A DNA stretch of 64,000 nt from Burkholderiaceae bacterium (GTDB lineage Bacteria; Pseudomonadota; Gammaproteobacteria; Burkholderiales; Burkholderiaceae_F), in contig JAFAIM010000011.1 in the NCBI GenBank assembly GCA_019236735.1, positions 1-64,000 of the forward strand, given 5' to 3'. Made by a program: the position numbers and the translations under genes. Below are positions 9,614-18,693 of the stretch, piece after piece; the first letter of the stretch is position 1; every line of letters begins with the position of its first letter. A model generated the notes under the pieces. It was not told where the DNA came from. It saw nothing but the letters and a program-made list of their open reading frames with translations, and made no database searches.

Positions 9614-11017
9614 GTGGCAGTCCGGCCTGTTCCCGGCAAGCGGCTCGCGGTCGCGGAAGACTCGGTGGCGCCGCGCGATCTCGATGCGCTGCTGGAATCG
9701 GGCCAGATCTGGCGTGCGCTGTACGAGAACTCCGCGGTCGGGATCGCGCTGCTCGACACCGACGGACGCTTCGTCGCCGCGAACCCGTTTCTGCAAAGGA
9801 TGCTTCGCTACACGGAGCGGGAGCTCCGACACCTGTCCGTCTTCGAAGTGATGCCGGAGGAGGATCGCGCAGCGGGCCGCTCGGCGTTCGTCGAGCTGCT
9901 TTCGGCAGGACCGCACGAATACCATCGCGAGCGACGCTACCTGCGCAAGGATGGCGCGCTGGTTTGGGCGAACGTCAGCGTCTCCGTGATTCCCGCCACG
10001 CCGGAGCGGCCGACGATGATCGTCAAAGTCATCGAGGACCTCACCGCGCAGCAGCGGATGGCGGAGGCTCTGCAAAAGAGCGAAGCCAGGTTCCAGGCGA
10101 TCCTCGACCACAGCCCGGCGATGATTTTTCTCAAAAATTTGGCGGGTCGGTACCTGCTGTGCAACCGCGAGTTCCAGAAGATCGCTCCCGGGTCATACTG
10201 GCATGTCATCGGCAAGAACGACCATGAGCTTTTCCCGCCCGACCAGGCTGCGGCGTTCCGCGCCAACGACCGTCTGGTGGTGGAAAGTGGCGAACCGATG
10301 CAGTTCGAGGAGGTCGCTCTTCACAGCGACGGCCGCCACACCAGCCTCGTCGTGAAGTTTCCGCTGCGCGATGCTGCCGGCAACATCTACGCGATCGGAG
10401 GAATCGCAACCGACATCACGCGGCGCAAACGCGCGGAGGAGCAAACCCTTGCGCTCAAGGATGAGCTGGCTGTCGACGCCGCAGCGCTGGTCTCGCTGCA
10501 CGAGCTGAGCACGCGGCTGCTCGCGACCGGGAAGTTGCAGCCGATGCTCGAGGAGGTACTCGATGCGACGATCGGCTTGTTGCATGCGGACTTCGGCAAC
10601 GTTCAGTTGTACCGACCCGAATCCTCCGTGCTCGAGATCGTCGCGCATCGCGGCTTCCGCCAGGACTTCCTCGACTACTTCGCCACCGTGCGCACCGGCA
10701 TCGCGACTTGCGGAGAAGCGATGAAACGGGGTGAGCGGGTGATCGTCGAGGACGTTCTGACCGATCCGCTCTTCGCGGCACACCTGGCGATCGTCACCTC
10801 CGCGGGCTATCGCGCGGTCCAGTCGACGCCGCTGGTGAGTCGCAGCGGAGACTTCCTCGGGATGATCTCGACGCATTTTCGCCAGCCGCACCGCCCGTCC
10901 GAGAAGGACCTGCGACTGATGGATCTGTATGCGCGTCAGGCGGCCGAGCTGATCGAACGCGAGCAGATTCGGGCGGGGAGCCGCCGCGAGCGTACCGAGC
11001 GCAGCCGCAGCGAATAG
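9614..11017 (+). CDS. PAS-PAS-GAF sensory protein without output domain
   Basis: 467-residue soluble sensor. PAS domain 1 spans about 32-145 (ALYENSAVGIALLDTDGRF, with a PAC-type end VIEDLTAQ). PAS domain 2 spans about 155-270 (ILDHSPAMIFLKN, ending GIATDITRRKRAEE). A GAF domain follows at about 295-447. The chain then stops in a basic tail at the place where a histidine kinase, GGDEF or HD domain usually begins. No transmembrane segment is seen. I chose GTG 9614 because AGAGGGG lies about 9 nt upstream; an ATG at 9518 in the same frame has GGAG only 1 nt away. Ligand and partner are unknown. Confidence 0.8.
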   Translation: MAVRPVPGKRLAVAEDSVAPRDLDALLESGQIWRALYENSAVGIALLDTDGRFVAANPFLQRMLRYTERELRHLSVFEVMPEEDRAAGRSAFVELLSAGPHEYHRERRYLRKDGALVWANVSVSVIPATPERPTMIVKVIEDLTAQQRMAEALQKSEARFQAILDHSPAMIFLKNLAGRYLLCNREFQKIAPGSYWHVIGKNDHELFPPDQAAAFRANDRLVVESGEPMQFEEVALHSDGRHTSLVVKFPLRDAAGNIYAIGGIATDITRRKRAEEQTLALKDELAVDAAALVSLHELSTRLLATGKLQPMLEEVLDATIGLLHADFGNVQLYRPESSVLEIVAHRGFRQDFLDYFATVRTGIATCGEAMKRGERVIVEDVLTDPLFAAHLAIVTSAGYRAVQSTPLVSRSGDFLGMISTHFRQPHRPSEKDLRLMDLYARQAAELIEREQIRAGSRRERTERSRSE

Positions 11018-11057
11018 GCTTTCGCCGAGGAGGATTGCCCCGCCGCGCGCTCCAGCG

Positions 11058-11537
11058 TCAATCGCGATGGCCGCGATCGTGCTCTCCGCGATCGTGTTCC
11101 TCTCCTTCGTGCCCCTTTGGCCCGTGCTCCTTAGGCCCGCGCTCCTCGCGGCCCCGTTCCTCGGGGCGTCCTTCGTGTCGTTCCTCGGCGCGGCCACGGT
11201 TTGCCATTACGTGCTCGCGGTACCACACGTGGTTGACGAAATAAACCGGAACGCCACAAGCGTGGTACTGACCGCAGTACCGGTCCCAGTGCTTGCGATG
11301 CTCCAGCGGCACCCACAAATAGACCGGCTCCGCCGGAGCAACCGCGGCTGGCGGCCGGGCGATCACCACGGGCTGCGGCACGATCACCTGCGGCTGTGGG
11401 AACTGCCCGATGTCGACACGTCCGTATGCACCTGGCTGGCTGAACTGGATCGAAATTCCCACGTCTGCCGCCCACGCAGCGGATACCAGCCCGGCGTACC
11501 CGATTGCGACTGCGGTCATCGCCAACATTCGTTTCAT
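11058..11537 (-). CDS. Secreted hypothetical protein with charged C-terminal tail
   Basis: 159 residues with a clear signal peptide (MKRMLAMTAVAIGYAGLVSA, cleavage probably after AWA near residue 23). The mature part has a proline/valine-rich stretch and then a compact conserved-looking module, with LEHRKHWDRYCGQYHACG containing two cysteines and then PVYFVNHVWY. The last 45 residues are almost only Glu, Arg, His, Gly and Lys in short repeats (RGREERGPKEHG type). I recognise this layout from uncharacterised periplasmic proteins of Burkholderiales but can assign no function. Convergent with the PAS gene; 20 bp separate... the two ends by about 40 bp. Confidence 0.75.
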   Translation of the reverse strand: MKRMLAMTAVAIGYAGLVSAAWAADVGISIQFSQPGAYGRVDIGQFPQPQVIVPQPVVIARPPAAVAPAEPVYLWVPLEHRKHWDRYCGQYHACGVPVYFVNHVWYREHVMANRGRAEERHEGRPEERGREERGPKEHGPKGHEGEEHDRGEHDRGHRD

Positions 11538-11601
11538 CGTCGCGCTTCCTCACAAAAGTAAGAACATTCGCCCGTAGCAGCCGACCCCAGGCATGGCGGC
11601 C

Positions 11602-13623
11602 TCAAGCCGCCGCGTCCCACCCGGCGCCGCCCGCAGGCACCTGTTCGCGTGACACTACCAGTTCGGCAAGGGGCGCGGGGATCCCGATCGCGAAACCCTG
11701 TGCGTAGTCGACGCCGATCTCTCGCAGCAATGCCAGCACCGCGTCGCCTTCGACGTGTTCCGCTACTGTGCGCAGACCCATTACGCGCGCGATCTGGTGC
11801 ATCGAGGCGACGATGGCACGCTTGACCGGATCCTTGTTCATCGCTTGGACGAACTCACCGTCGATCTTCACGTAGTCGATCGGCAGACGGCGCAGGTATC
11901 CGAAAGACGACATACCGGAGCCGAAATCGTCCAAACCGATCGAACAGCCGAGCTTTCGCAAACTCTCCAGCAGCAATTCGGCAGCAGCGAGCTCGCTGAT
12001 CGCGGCGGTCTCGGTGACCTCAAAACCGAGGCGGTGCGGCGCCACCTCGTGCTCGCGCAGGCGGCTCGAGATGAAACCGAGCAATTCGCCGTCGCCCAGG
12101 GACGCCGCCGACAAGTTGACCGCAAGCCGCGGCATCGTAGCGACGTCACGCACAGCTCCGAGCCTCTGGATCGTCCGCTCGATGACCCATCGATCCAATC
12201 GTTTCATCAGACCGTAGCGCTCCGCCGCCGGAAGGAACTCCATCGGTTCGATCAGTCGGCCGTCCTTGTCCCGCAACCGCAACAGGATCTCGTAGCTGGT
12301 GTCGAGTCTCGGGCCGGCAATCGGTCGAATCTCCTGCGCGAACAACTCGAAGCGGGAATGCTCCAGTGCATCCTCGAGGCGAACGACCCAGTTCATCTCC
12401 TCGGCGCGCACCTGGATCTGCCGATCCTCCTGACGGAACACCTGCACCCGGTTGCGGCCGCTGTCCTTGGCCAGATAGCAGGCACTGTCGGCTGCGCTCA
12501 ACGCTTCCGCGACGGTCCCGAAGCCGCGCTCCAACATCACGACCCCGATGCTGGCGCCGACCAGGAACGTACGGCCTCCCCACGAAAACCGAAGCTCGGT
12601 AAGGTTCGAGCGGATCGTCTCGGCGATCGAAAGCGCTGCTGCCGGCGCACATGCGGGCAGCAGCAGGCCAAACTCGTCGCCACCGAGCCGCCCGATCGTG
12701 TCGCTACTGCGCACCGCGGCCCGGATCGTATCGGCGACCCGGCGGATCAGCTCGTCGCCCGCATGATGGCCACAGGTGTCGTTGACGATTTTGAACTGGT
12801 CCAGATCCAGGTACAGCAGCGCCCCCGGTTCGCGCTGATCGGGAAGCGGCGCAAGTGCAGCCGACAAGCGCCGCTCGAATTCGCGCCGGTTTACCAGGCC
12901 GGTCAGCTCGTCGTGGCTTGCCTGGTGTCGCAGCGCCAGCTCCATTGAATCGGCTCTCGCCAGTATCGAACCGGACAACGCGATCCCGATCCCGAGGAAC
13001 ACCAGTGAGGACAAGGCCGCCGTCCACGCCAGGATGACGGTCGTCAGCCGTGAAGAGGCCCCGAGCGTGCTGCTGAACTCGTCCTCCAGCGGGCGAAGTC
13101 GGAAGTCGATTGCGTTGATTTGCGACAGCAGCGCCGCACGCCCGGAGGGGTCCAGGCGGGCAGCCGTCACCTCGTCCAGAAGCTGATCGGCGACGTCGTC
13201 GAGACGGTCGATCAGCCCATCGCCCTCGGCCCAGATCTGCAGGACACGCTGCATGTATGGCACGTGCTCGGCCACGCGAAACAGCCGGATCATTCCCGGA
13301 ACATCCTTGGGGTCATTTCCTCCCGCCAGGAATCCCGCAGAGGCGACGGCAAAGTCCGGCGCCGGCTTCAACAGCTCCAGCCGCGCCGCACGATCGCCCA
13401 TCGGAATGGAGAGCGCTTGGCGAAAACGCGCGAACTCTTCGATGTCGCCGTCACGTGCAAACTGGCGCAAATGCGTGACGGCATCCTTCTGCGCCTTCGA
13501 CCATAGGCTTTCGCCGCCGACGTAGGCGCGCATCGACGAAAGAATGGACATGCACAGGAAGCAGATCGCGAGCATCAGCAGATTGCTCGCAAGCAGCGGC
13601 CAGATGCGCCGCAGAAGCTTCAT
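11602..13623 (-). CDS. Membrane-anchored GGDEF-EAL protein (cyclic-di-GMP turnover)
   Basis: 673 residues from ATG 13623, which has AAAGG about 8 nt upstream. TM1 is at about 7-31, a periplasmic sensor region without recognised domain at 32-194, and TM2 at about 195-217. The GGDEF domain keeps its signature at 314-318 and an RxxD inhibition site (RSSD) five residues before it. The EAL domain has EILLR at about 444-448 (Ile in place of Ala), the DDFGSG metal motif at about 565-570 and YVKIDG. Both active sites look complete, so it could make or degrade cyclic-di-GMP; which activity dominates is not readable. The upstream in-frame extension has no domain. Confidence 0.93.
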   Translation of the reverse strand: MKLLRRIWPLLASNLLMLAICFLCMSILSSMRAYVGGESLWSKAQKDAVTHLRQFARDGDIEEFARFRQALSIPMGDRAARLELLKPAPDFAVASAGFLAGGNDPKDVPGMIRLFRVAEHVPYMQRVLQIWAEGDGLIDRLDDVADQLLDEVTAARLDPSGRAALLSQINAIDFRLRPLEDEFSSTLGASSRLTTVILAWTAALSSLVFLGIGIALSGSILARADSMELALRHQASHDELTGLVNRREFERRLSAALAPLPDQREPGALLYLDLDQFKIVNDTCGHHAGDELIRRVADTIRAAVRSSDTIGRLGGDEFGLLLPACAPAAALSIAETIRSNLTELRFSWGGRTFLVGASIGVVMLERGFGTVAEALSAADSACYLAKDSGRNRVQVFRQEDRQIQVRAEEMNWVVRLEDALEHSRFELFAQEIRPIAGPRLDTSYEILLRLRDKDGRLIEPMEFLPAAERYGLMKRLDRWVIERTIQRLGAVRDVATMPRLAVNLSAASLGDGELLGFISSRLREHEVAPHRLGFEVTETAAISELAAAELLLESLRKLGCSIGLDDFGSGMSSFGYLRRLPIDYVKIDGEFVQAMNKDPVKRAIVASMHQIARVMGLRTVAEHVEGDAVLALLREIGVDYAQGFAIGIPAPLAELVVSREQVPAGGAGWDAAA

Positions 13624-13853
13624 GCCTGTGCCTTTCGATTCGCGCCGCGCCAGAAAAAATCCTAGTGAAGCGCTGCCTACAAGAGCCGCAAGAATACCTG
13701 TCCAACGGCCGCTTATTTCGCAGACGTGCGGGATGTCGCTACCATGTCCCCCTGCCGCAGCAAGCGTTGGCCCTGATGCGGGCGCGCCGATGCGATTCGG
13801 CTGGCGGGCCCGTTCGACGGGCCTGCCTCCCAACCAAGTTGATGGAGGTTGCG

Positions 13854-14513
13854 ATGAGCCTGAGAATTGGCGACGAGGTCCCCGATTTCACCGCCCAGAG
13901 CACGGACGGCGAGATCAGTTTCCACCACTGGATCGGCGACAAGTGGGCGATCCTGTTTTCGCACCCGAAGGATTTCACTCCGGTGTGCACGACCGAACTT
14001 GGCTATCTGGCAAAGCTCAAGCCGGAGTTCGACAAGCGCAACACCAAGGTGATCGGTTTGTCGATCGACAGCGTCGATGATCATCGGCGCTGGGCGAAGG
14101 ATATCGCCGAGACCCAGGGTGCGGCACTGAACTACCCGCTGATCGGCGACACCGACCTCAAGGTGGCGAAGCTGTTCGACATGATCCACCCGAACGCGAG
14201 CGGCAACGCATCGAGTCGGACGGCTGCCGACAATGCGACGATTCGCTCGGTGTTCGTGATCGGTCCGGACAAGAAGCTCAAGCTGTCGATCCTGTATCCG
14301 ATGAGCACCGGCCGGGACTTCAACGAGGTCCTGCGCGCTCTCGACTCGCTGCAGTTGACCTCTCGCCACAGCGTGGCGACGCCGGTGAACTGGCGTCCGG
14401 GCGAAGACGTGATCATTCCGCCGTCGGTTTCGGACGACGCCGCGCGCGCCAAATTCCCGGGCGGCTGGAAGACTCTGAAGTCCTACCTGCGCATCGTCCC
14501 GCAGCCGAAGTAG
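13854..14513 (+). CDS. 1-Cys peroxiredoxin (Prx6 type)
   Basis: Thiol peroxidase reducing hydrogen peroxide and organic hydroperoxides. The product is 219 residues; GGAGG lies 6 nt before ATG 13854. The peroxidatic Cys45 is in FTPVCTTELG, with the catalytic Thr and Pro of that motif present. No other cysteine is visible in the chain, so this is a 1-Cys enzyme needing an external reductant. The long C-terminal extension (NWRPGEDVIIPPS, GWKTLKSYLR) is typical of the Prx6 subfamily. It stands alone between convergent and divergent neighbours. Confidence 0.95.
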   Translation: MSLRIGDEVPDFTAQSTDGEISFHHWIGDKWAILFSHPKDFTPVCTTELGYLAKLKPEFDKRNTKVIGLSIDSVDDHRRWAKDIAETQGAALNYPLIGDTDLKVAKLFDMIHPNASGNASSRTAADNATIRSVFVIGPDKKLKLSILYPMSTGRDFNEVLRALDSLQLTSRHSVATPVNWRPGEDVIIPPSVSDDAARAKFPGGWKTLKSYLRIVPQPK

Positions 14514-14536
14514 CCATCCTTCGAGCTTCGCGCTAC

Positions 14537-14588
14537 GGAGGGTAAGCCCAACCCTCCTTCGCGCCCGGCTCGCTCAACGCGCCGGGCG
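14537..14588. terminator. Two tandem hairpins between convergent genes
   Basis: GGAGGGT (14537-14543) pairs with ACCCTCC (14551-14557) across a 7-nt loop. CGCCCGGC (14562-14569) pairs with GCCGGGCG (14581-14588). They fill the gap between the peroxiredoxin stop and the end of the symporter gene, which converge. Neither is followed by a clear T-run, so termination is inferred from position and stem strength only. Confidence 0.45.
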
Positions 14589-14620
14589 CTAGGGATCCGG
14601 GAGCGCTCGACGCTCGCCCG

Positions 14621-16183
14621 CTACGCGGTGGGCGCAGGGGCCAGCTGGTAGTCGGAGGCGCTCGTCTCGTCCTGGTCTGCGCCGAGCTTGGCGGCGCGGA
14701 ACAGCAAGGTCAACACCACCACAACCGCGATGTTGATCACCAGCGTGTACAACGCGGTGTACCCGGGCAGTCCGTACCCGGCAAGCGTCAACTGCCAAGT
14801 CGGCTTGAGTCCGGCCTGGTAGGCCACGACGGTCCCGATGACGGTACCGACCACCCAGCCGATCAGCAGGGCCCACGAGTTGAACCAGCGCGTATAAAGG
14901 CCCAGCACGACCGCCGGCAGCGTCTGAATGATCCAGATTCCGCCCAGCAGCTGCAGCTGGATCACGTACTGCTGATTGACGAAGATGATGAAGAACAGCG
15001 CCCCGGCCTTGACGATCAGCGAGACCCATTTCGCCATTCGCGACTCCTGCAGATCGGTGCACTCCCGGTGCAAGAATTCCTTGTAGATGTTGCGCGTGAA
15101 AAGATTGGCCGCGGCGATCGACATGATCGCGGCCGGAACCAGCGCACCGATGCCGATGGCCGCAAAAGCGATTCCAGCAAACCAGGACGGAAACATGTTC
15201 AGCACGAGCGCGGGCACGGCAAAACTCGCCTTGTACTGTTTGAACCCCGCCGCATACTCCGGAAGCTTGTCGACGCCGGCGGCGATCGCCATGAAGCCGA
15301 GCAGCGCAAGCAAGCCGAGCATGAACGAATAGGCTGGGAGCATCGCCGCGTTGCGCCGGACCGCGTGCCCGCTGTTCGCGCTCAAAATCCCGGTGACCGA
15401 ATGCGGATACAGCAGCAGCGCAAGCGCCGAGCCCAGCGCGAGCGTCCCGTAGATCCCGTACGATCCGAACGAGTTGGCCGGCGGCGGCGCCAGCAGCAGC
15501 TTTTGCGCGGGAACCGCGGAAAAAATGGCCCCGTACCCTCCGAGCTTCAGAGGGACGATGATGACGACTGCGAACACGGTCAAAAAGATCAGCGAATCCT
15601 TGACGATTGCGATCGCCGTCGGCGCCCTTAGCCCGCTCGAGTAGGTGAACGCTGCGAGGATCACGAATGCGATGATCAACGGCAGGTCGCCGAGCAATCC
15701 CTCGCCGACCACTCCCATCGCGCCGATCACGACCTGCAGCCCGACCAGCTGCAGCGCGATGTACGGCATCGTCGCAACGATTCCAGTCAAGGTGATTGCC
15801 AGCGCCAACCAGCGGTTCCCGAAACGACCCCGCACGAAATCGGCCGACGTGATGTAGCCGTGCCGGTGCGCGACGCTCCAGAGCCTGGGAAACACAACGA
15901 ACAGGATCGGATACACGACGATCGTGTACGGCACTGCGAAGAACGCGAGTGCTCCGGCGCCGAAAGCCAGCGCCGGCACTGCGATGAAGGTGTAGGCGGT
16001 GTACAGGTCGCCGCCGATCAGAAACCAGGTGACCAGTGTTCCAAAGCGACGGCCGCCCAGCCCCCACTCGTGCAGCTGATCCAGGTCACCGCGGCGCCAG
16101 CGCGACGCCGCAAAGCCCAACCAGGTGATGAACCCGAAGAGAAGCACGAATACGATGAGCGCCGTCCAGTTGATTCCCTCCAT
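14621..16183 (-). CDS. Sodium:solute symporter (monocarboxylate-type)
   Basis: 520-residue inner-membrane permease with about 13 hydrophobic segments from residue 8 onward, matching the SSS family. Family-type segments include GGRRFGTLVTWFLIGGDLYTAY near the second helix and SADFVRGRFGNRWLAL. The preceding gene encodes a DUF3311 protein, and such pairs often go with MctP-like uptake systems for lactate, pyruvate or other short organic acids. The substrate is therefore inferred from the pairing, not from binding residues. Confidence 0.88.
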   Translation of the reverse strand: MEGINWTALIVFVLLFGFITWLGFAASRWRRGDLDQLHEWGLGGRRFGTLVTWFLIGGDLYTAYTFIAVPALAFGAGALAFFAVPYTIVVYPILFVVFPRLWSVAHRHGYITSADFVRGRFGNRWLALAITLTGIVATMPYIALQLVGLQVVIGAMGVVGEGLLGDLPLIIAFVILAAFTYSSGLRAPTAIAIVKDSLIFLTVFAVVIIVPLKLGGYGAIFSAVPAQKLLLAPPPANSFGSYGIYGTLALGSALALLLYPHSVTGILSANSGHAVRRNAAMLPAYSFMLGLLALLGFMAIAAGVDKLPEYAAGFKQYKASFAVPALVLNMFPSWFAGIAFAAIGIGALVPAAIMSIAAANLFTRNIYKEFLHRECTDLQESRMAKWVSLIVKAGALFFIIFVNQQYVIQLQLLGGIWIIQTLPAVVLGLYTRWFNSWALLIGWVVGTVIGTVVAYQAGLKPTWQLTLAGYGLPGYTALYTLVINIAVVVVLTLLFRAAKLGADQDETSASDYQLAPAPTA

Positions 16184-16231
16184 ACCGGAACCCTCCCCTC
16201 GATGCGAGATCCGTTTTGCGGAGCCTTACGG

Positions 16232-16438
16232 CTACCGCTCAGTGGCGAAATACACGATCGCGGTGAGCGCGGCGCCGACTAGAACCATCAGCATTTGGTA
16301 CCAGTAGAAAAATGGCACCCCGCTCAGAGTCGGCTCGACCTTGTTGTAAAACGGCACGCACAGGGCGAGGATGAACTGGAGCAGCAGCAGTATGTACCAG
16401 CCCTTTTTCGCTTTGCGGCCGCTGGGACGTTCCGACAT
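16232..16438 (-). CDS. DUF3311 small membrane protein, symporter partner
   Basis: 68 residues from ATG 16438, with GGAGG 5 nt upstream. A basic N-terminus (RPSGRKAKKG) precedes two transmembrane helices, about 14-33 and 44-64. The motif CVPFYNKVEPTLSGVPFFYWYQ between them is typical of DUF3311. It ends 48 bp before the symporter gene in the same orientation, so the two are almost certainly co-expressed. The function is not established; an accessory role in the transporter is inferred. Confidence 0.88.
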   Translation of the reverse strand: MSERPSGRKAKKGWYILLLLQFILALCVPFYNKVEPTLSGVPFFYWYQMLMVLVGAALTAIVYFATER

Positions 16439-16560
16439 GGTGTCCTCCCGCACGAGGCTGCCGCAGCATCACGGCGCTTCGCGTTCTGATGGATGTTCAC
16501 ACGAGCCGCGTTCGATTGTAGCGGCCCGCCGCACAACAGCATTGTGCGATGCGGCGCGCC

Positions 16561-17346
16561 TCAGTCGACGAGACCGTAGGCGACAAAGGCCGAATTGACG
16601 AAACCCGGTTTGCCGTAGCGCAGCTCGCCGCCGTCGATGTCCGCGACCCGCCCGCCGGCCGCCGACACGATCGCGTGCCCGGCCGCGGTATCCCACTCCC
16701 AGGTGCGTCCCGTGCGCGGATACGCGTCCGCCTCGCCGGCGGCGATCAGTCCGAACTTCAGCGACGAGCCCGCCGTCAACCGCGACGCCACCGCCCTTGC
16801 GCCCAGCAGCGCGCGCCACGCCGATGGGTCCTGGTGCGAGCGGCTCGTTACCACTGCCAAACCCTGCGGCGAGGGCAGTCTGCACGCGATTGGCCGACGT
16901 TGCGCGGCGATCTCAGCGTACGCGCCCAAACCCGCCGAGCCTGCATAGAGGCGGTCCAGCGCAGGTGCGTAGATCACTCCCAAAATTGACCGACGATTCT
17001 CGATCAAGGCAATATTGACGGTGAATTCGCCGTTGCGACGTACGAACTCGCGCGTTCCGTCGAGCGGATCGACCAACCAGAACCGCGCACCAACCTCCGG
17101 TGAGGACGATTCCGAGGCGGCCTCCTCCGAGACGATCGGGATATCCGGCGTCAACAAGTGCAGGCCCGACACGATCGCGCGCTCGGCGCGCAGGTCCGCA
17201 TCGGTGACCAACGACCGGTCCGCTTTGCGTCGCACGTCGAAGTCGGTTGCGTACACGCGCAAGATCTCGCCGCCGGCTTCGCGAGCGACCTGTCCCAAGG
17301 GTGTCAGCAGGGAATCGAACGGCATCGTGCAATGCGGGCGCGTCAT
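16561..17346 (-). CDS. cysQ: CysQ-type 3'(2'),5'-bisphosphate nucleotidase
   Basis: Metal-dependent phosphatase of the inositol monophosphatase superfamily, probably hydrolysing 3'-phosphoadenosine 5'-phosphate formed during sulfate assimilation. 261 residues. The catalytic motifs are SEEAA, WLVDPLDGTREFVRRNGEFT (the TREF type of CysQ), and the C-terminal WEWDTAAGHAIV. ATG 17346 has GAGG about 10 nt upstream; a second ATG at 17325 is possible. Divergent from folE, with about 108 bp between them. Confidence 0.9.
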   Translation of the reverse strand: MTRPHCTMPFDSLLTPLGQVAREAGGEILRVYATDFDVRRKADRSLVTDADLRAERAIVSGLHLLTPDIPIVSEEAASESSSPEVGARFWLVDPLDGTREFVRRNGEFTVNIALIENRRSILGVIYAPALDRLYAGSAGLGAYAEIAAQRRPIACRLPSPQGLAVVTSRSHQDPSAWRALLGARAVASRLTAGSSLKFGLIAAGEADAYPRTGRTWEWDTAAGHAIVSAAGGRVADIDGGELRYGKPGFVNSAFVAYGLVD

Positions 17347-17454
17347 CCGTGTGCGCCTCGCGCAGCCCGATCATCGCACGTCGAGTCGGCCGCCGCTGGC
17401 GCCCCAGATGTACTCGCGTAGACTTGGAAGCGGTGCAAGAAACAGAGGCTCGCG

Positions 17455-18186
17455 ATGAGTGCCGTTAAGCTCGCTAGCGTTTCCACTACACCCGACGCGG
17501 AAATACCGGACTCGGTGTCGCAACGGATCCGCGAGCGGCTGACCAAAGCCGGCGTGCGCTTTCACGCCAACGACAACATTGCGCGCCACCTCGAACCGGG
17601 AGAGCTGGAGCAGCTGCGTGCCGAGGTCGAGGGGCGCGTGCAGGATCTGCTCGAATCGCTCGTGATCGACACAGCAGGCGACCACAATACCCGGGACACC
17701 GCCGAGCGCGTGGCGCGGATGTTCGTCGACGAGGTGTTCCGCGGGCGCTATGTGCCGGAGCCGCGCCTCACCCAGTTCCCGAATGTCGAGCATCTGAACG
17801 AACTGATGATCGTGGGGCCGGTGATCATCCGCAGCACCTGCTCACACCACTTGTGCCCGATCTTCGGCAAGCTGTGGGTCGGCGTGATGCCGAACGAACA
17901 CTCCAACCTGATCGGCCTGTCGAAATACGCGCGCCTTGCCGACTGGATCATGAGCCGGCCGCAGATCCAGGAGGAGGCGGTCGCGCGCTTGGCCGATCTG
18001 CTGCAGGAACGGGTCCAGCCCGATGGCCTGGCGCTCGTGATGGAGGCCGACCATTTTTGCCTGCACTGGCGCGGAATCAAAGACACCGAGTCGAAAATGA
18101 CCAACAGCGTGATGCGGGGCTCGTTCTTAAAGGACGTCAACCTGCGCAGGGAATTCCTTTCTTTGATCGGCAGCGACCATCACTAA
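17455..18186 (+). CDS. folE: GTP cyclohydrolase I
   Basis: First enzyme of tetrahydrofolate/pterin synthesis, converting GTP to dihydroneopterin triphosphate. 243 residues; AGAGG precedes ATG 17455. Zinc ligands are in CSHHLCPIFGKLWVG, and later motifs NLIGLSKYARLADW and HFCLHWRGIKD belong to the active site. There is an N-terminal extension of about 50 residues before the catalytic core. The next gene, 17 bp downstream, encodes a BLUF blue-light receptor, so the two are probably co-transcribed. Confidence 0.96.
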   Translation: MSAVKLASVSTTPDAEIPDSVSQRIRERLTKAGVRFHANDNIARHLEPGELEQLRAEVEGRVQDLLESLVIDTAGDHNTRDTAERVARMFVDEVFRGRYVPEPRLTQFPNVEHLNELMIVGPVIIRSTCSHHLCPIFGKLWVGVMPNEHSNLIGLSKYARLADWIMSRPQIQEEAVARLADLLQERVQPDGLALVMEADHFCLHWRGIKDTESKMTNSVMRGSFLKDVNLRREFLSLIGSDHH

Positions 18187-18203
18187 GCGTTCGCCGAAAA
18201 GCC

Positions 18204-18638
18204 ATGCTGGTTCGTCTCTTGTACGCAAGCAAGGCCGCTGAGGCGCCCCACGATGGCCTGATCGAGGCGATCCTGCAGCAAGCACGCCGCAACAACCCCG
18301 AGCTGGGTATCACCGGGGTGTTGTGTCATGGCGGCGACGTCTTCCTGCAAGCGCTGGAGGGCGGGCGCGACTCGGTCAACACGCTGTACAACCGCATCGT
18401 ATGCGACCGACGCCATCGGCGCGTGACGCTGCTCGCGTACGAAGAGATCGCCGAGCGCCGTTTCGGCGGATGGACGATGGGGTTGGTGAACCTGGCGAAA
18501 GTCAACTCTTCTACTCTGCTGCGGTACTCCGAGCGGGCGACGATCGATCCCTACACGGTTTCCGGCCGCACTGCCGCGGCACTGACCGACGAGCTGGCCG
18601 CAACGGCTTCCATCGCAGGGCGCTGCGAGCGTACCTAG
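18204..18638 (+). CDS. BLUF-domain blue-light photoreceptor
   Basis: 144 residues from ATG 18204. The N-terminal 95 residues are a BLUF domain that binds FAD: MLVRLLYAS contains the photoactive Tyr, FLQALEG contains the Gln that rearranges on illumination, and RRFGGWTMG holds the conserved Trp region. The remaining 45 residues are a short helical tail with no output domain, so it must act on a partner. It follows folE by 17 bp. Its stop codon lies inside a 26-bp repeat (18634-18659) that recurs at 24994. Confidence 0.92.
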   Translation: MLVRLLYASKAAEAPHDGLIEAILQQARRNNPELGITGVLCHGGDVFLQALEGGRDSVNTLYNRIVCDRRHRRVTLLAYEEIAERRFGGWTMGLVNLAKVNSSTLLRYSERATIDPYTVSGRTAAALTDELAATASIAGRCERT

Positions 18639-18659
18639 TGGCATGTAACCACCCGATTC
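18634..18659 (+). repeat. Copy 1 of a dispersed repeat (left arm only)
   Basis: CCTAGTGGCATGTAAC followed by CACCCGATTC. It is identical to 24994-25018 apart from one extra C. Here only one arm is present; the matching inverted arm seen at the second copy is missing. The repeat begins at the BLUF stop codon. Confidence 0.8.
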
Positions 18660-18693
18660 CTCGCGGGCCAAGCCAAACGGGCCAGCCGAGCGG

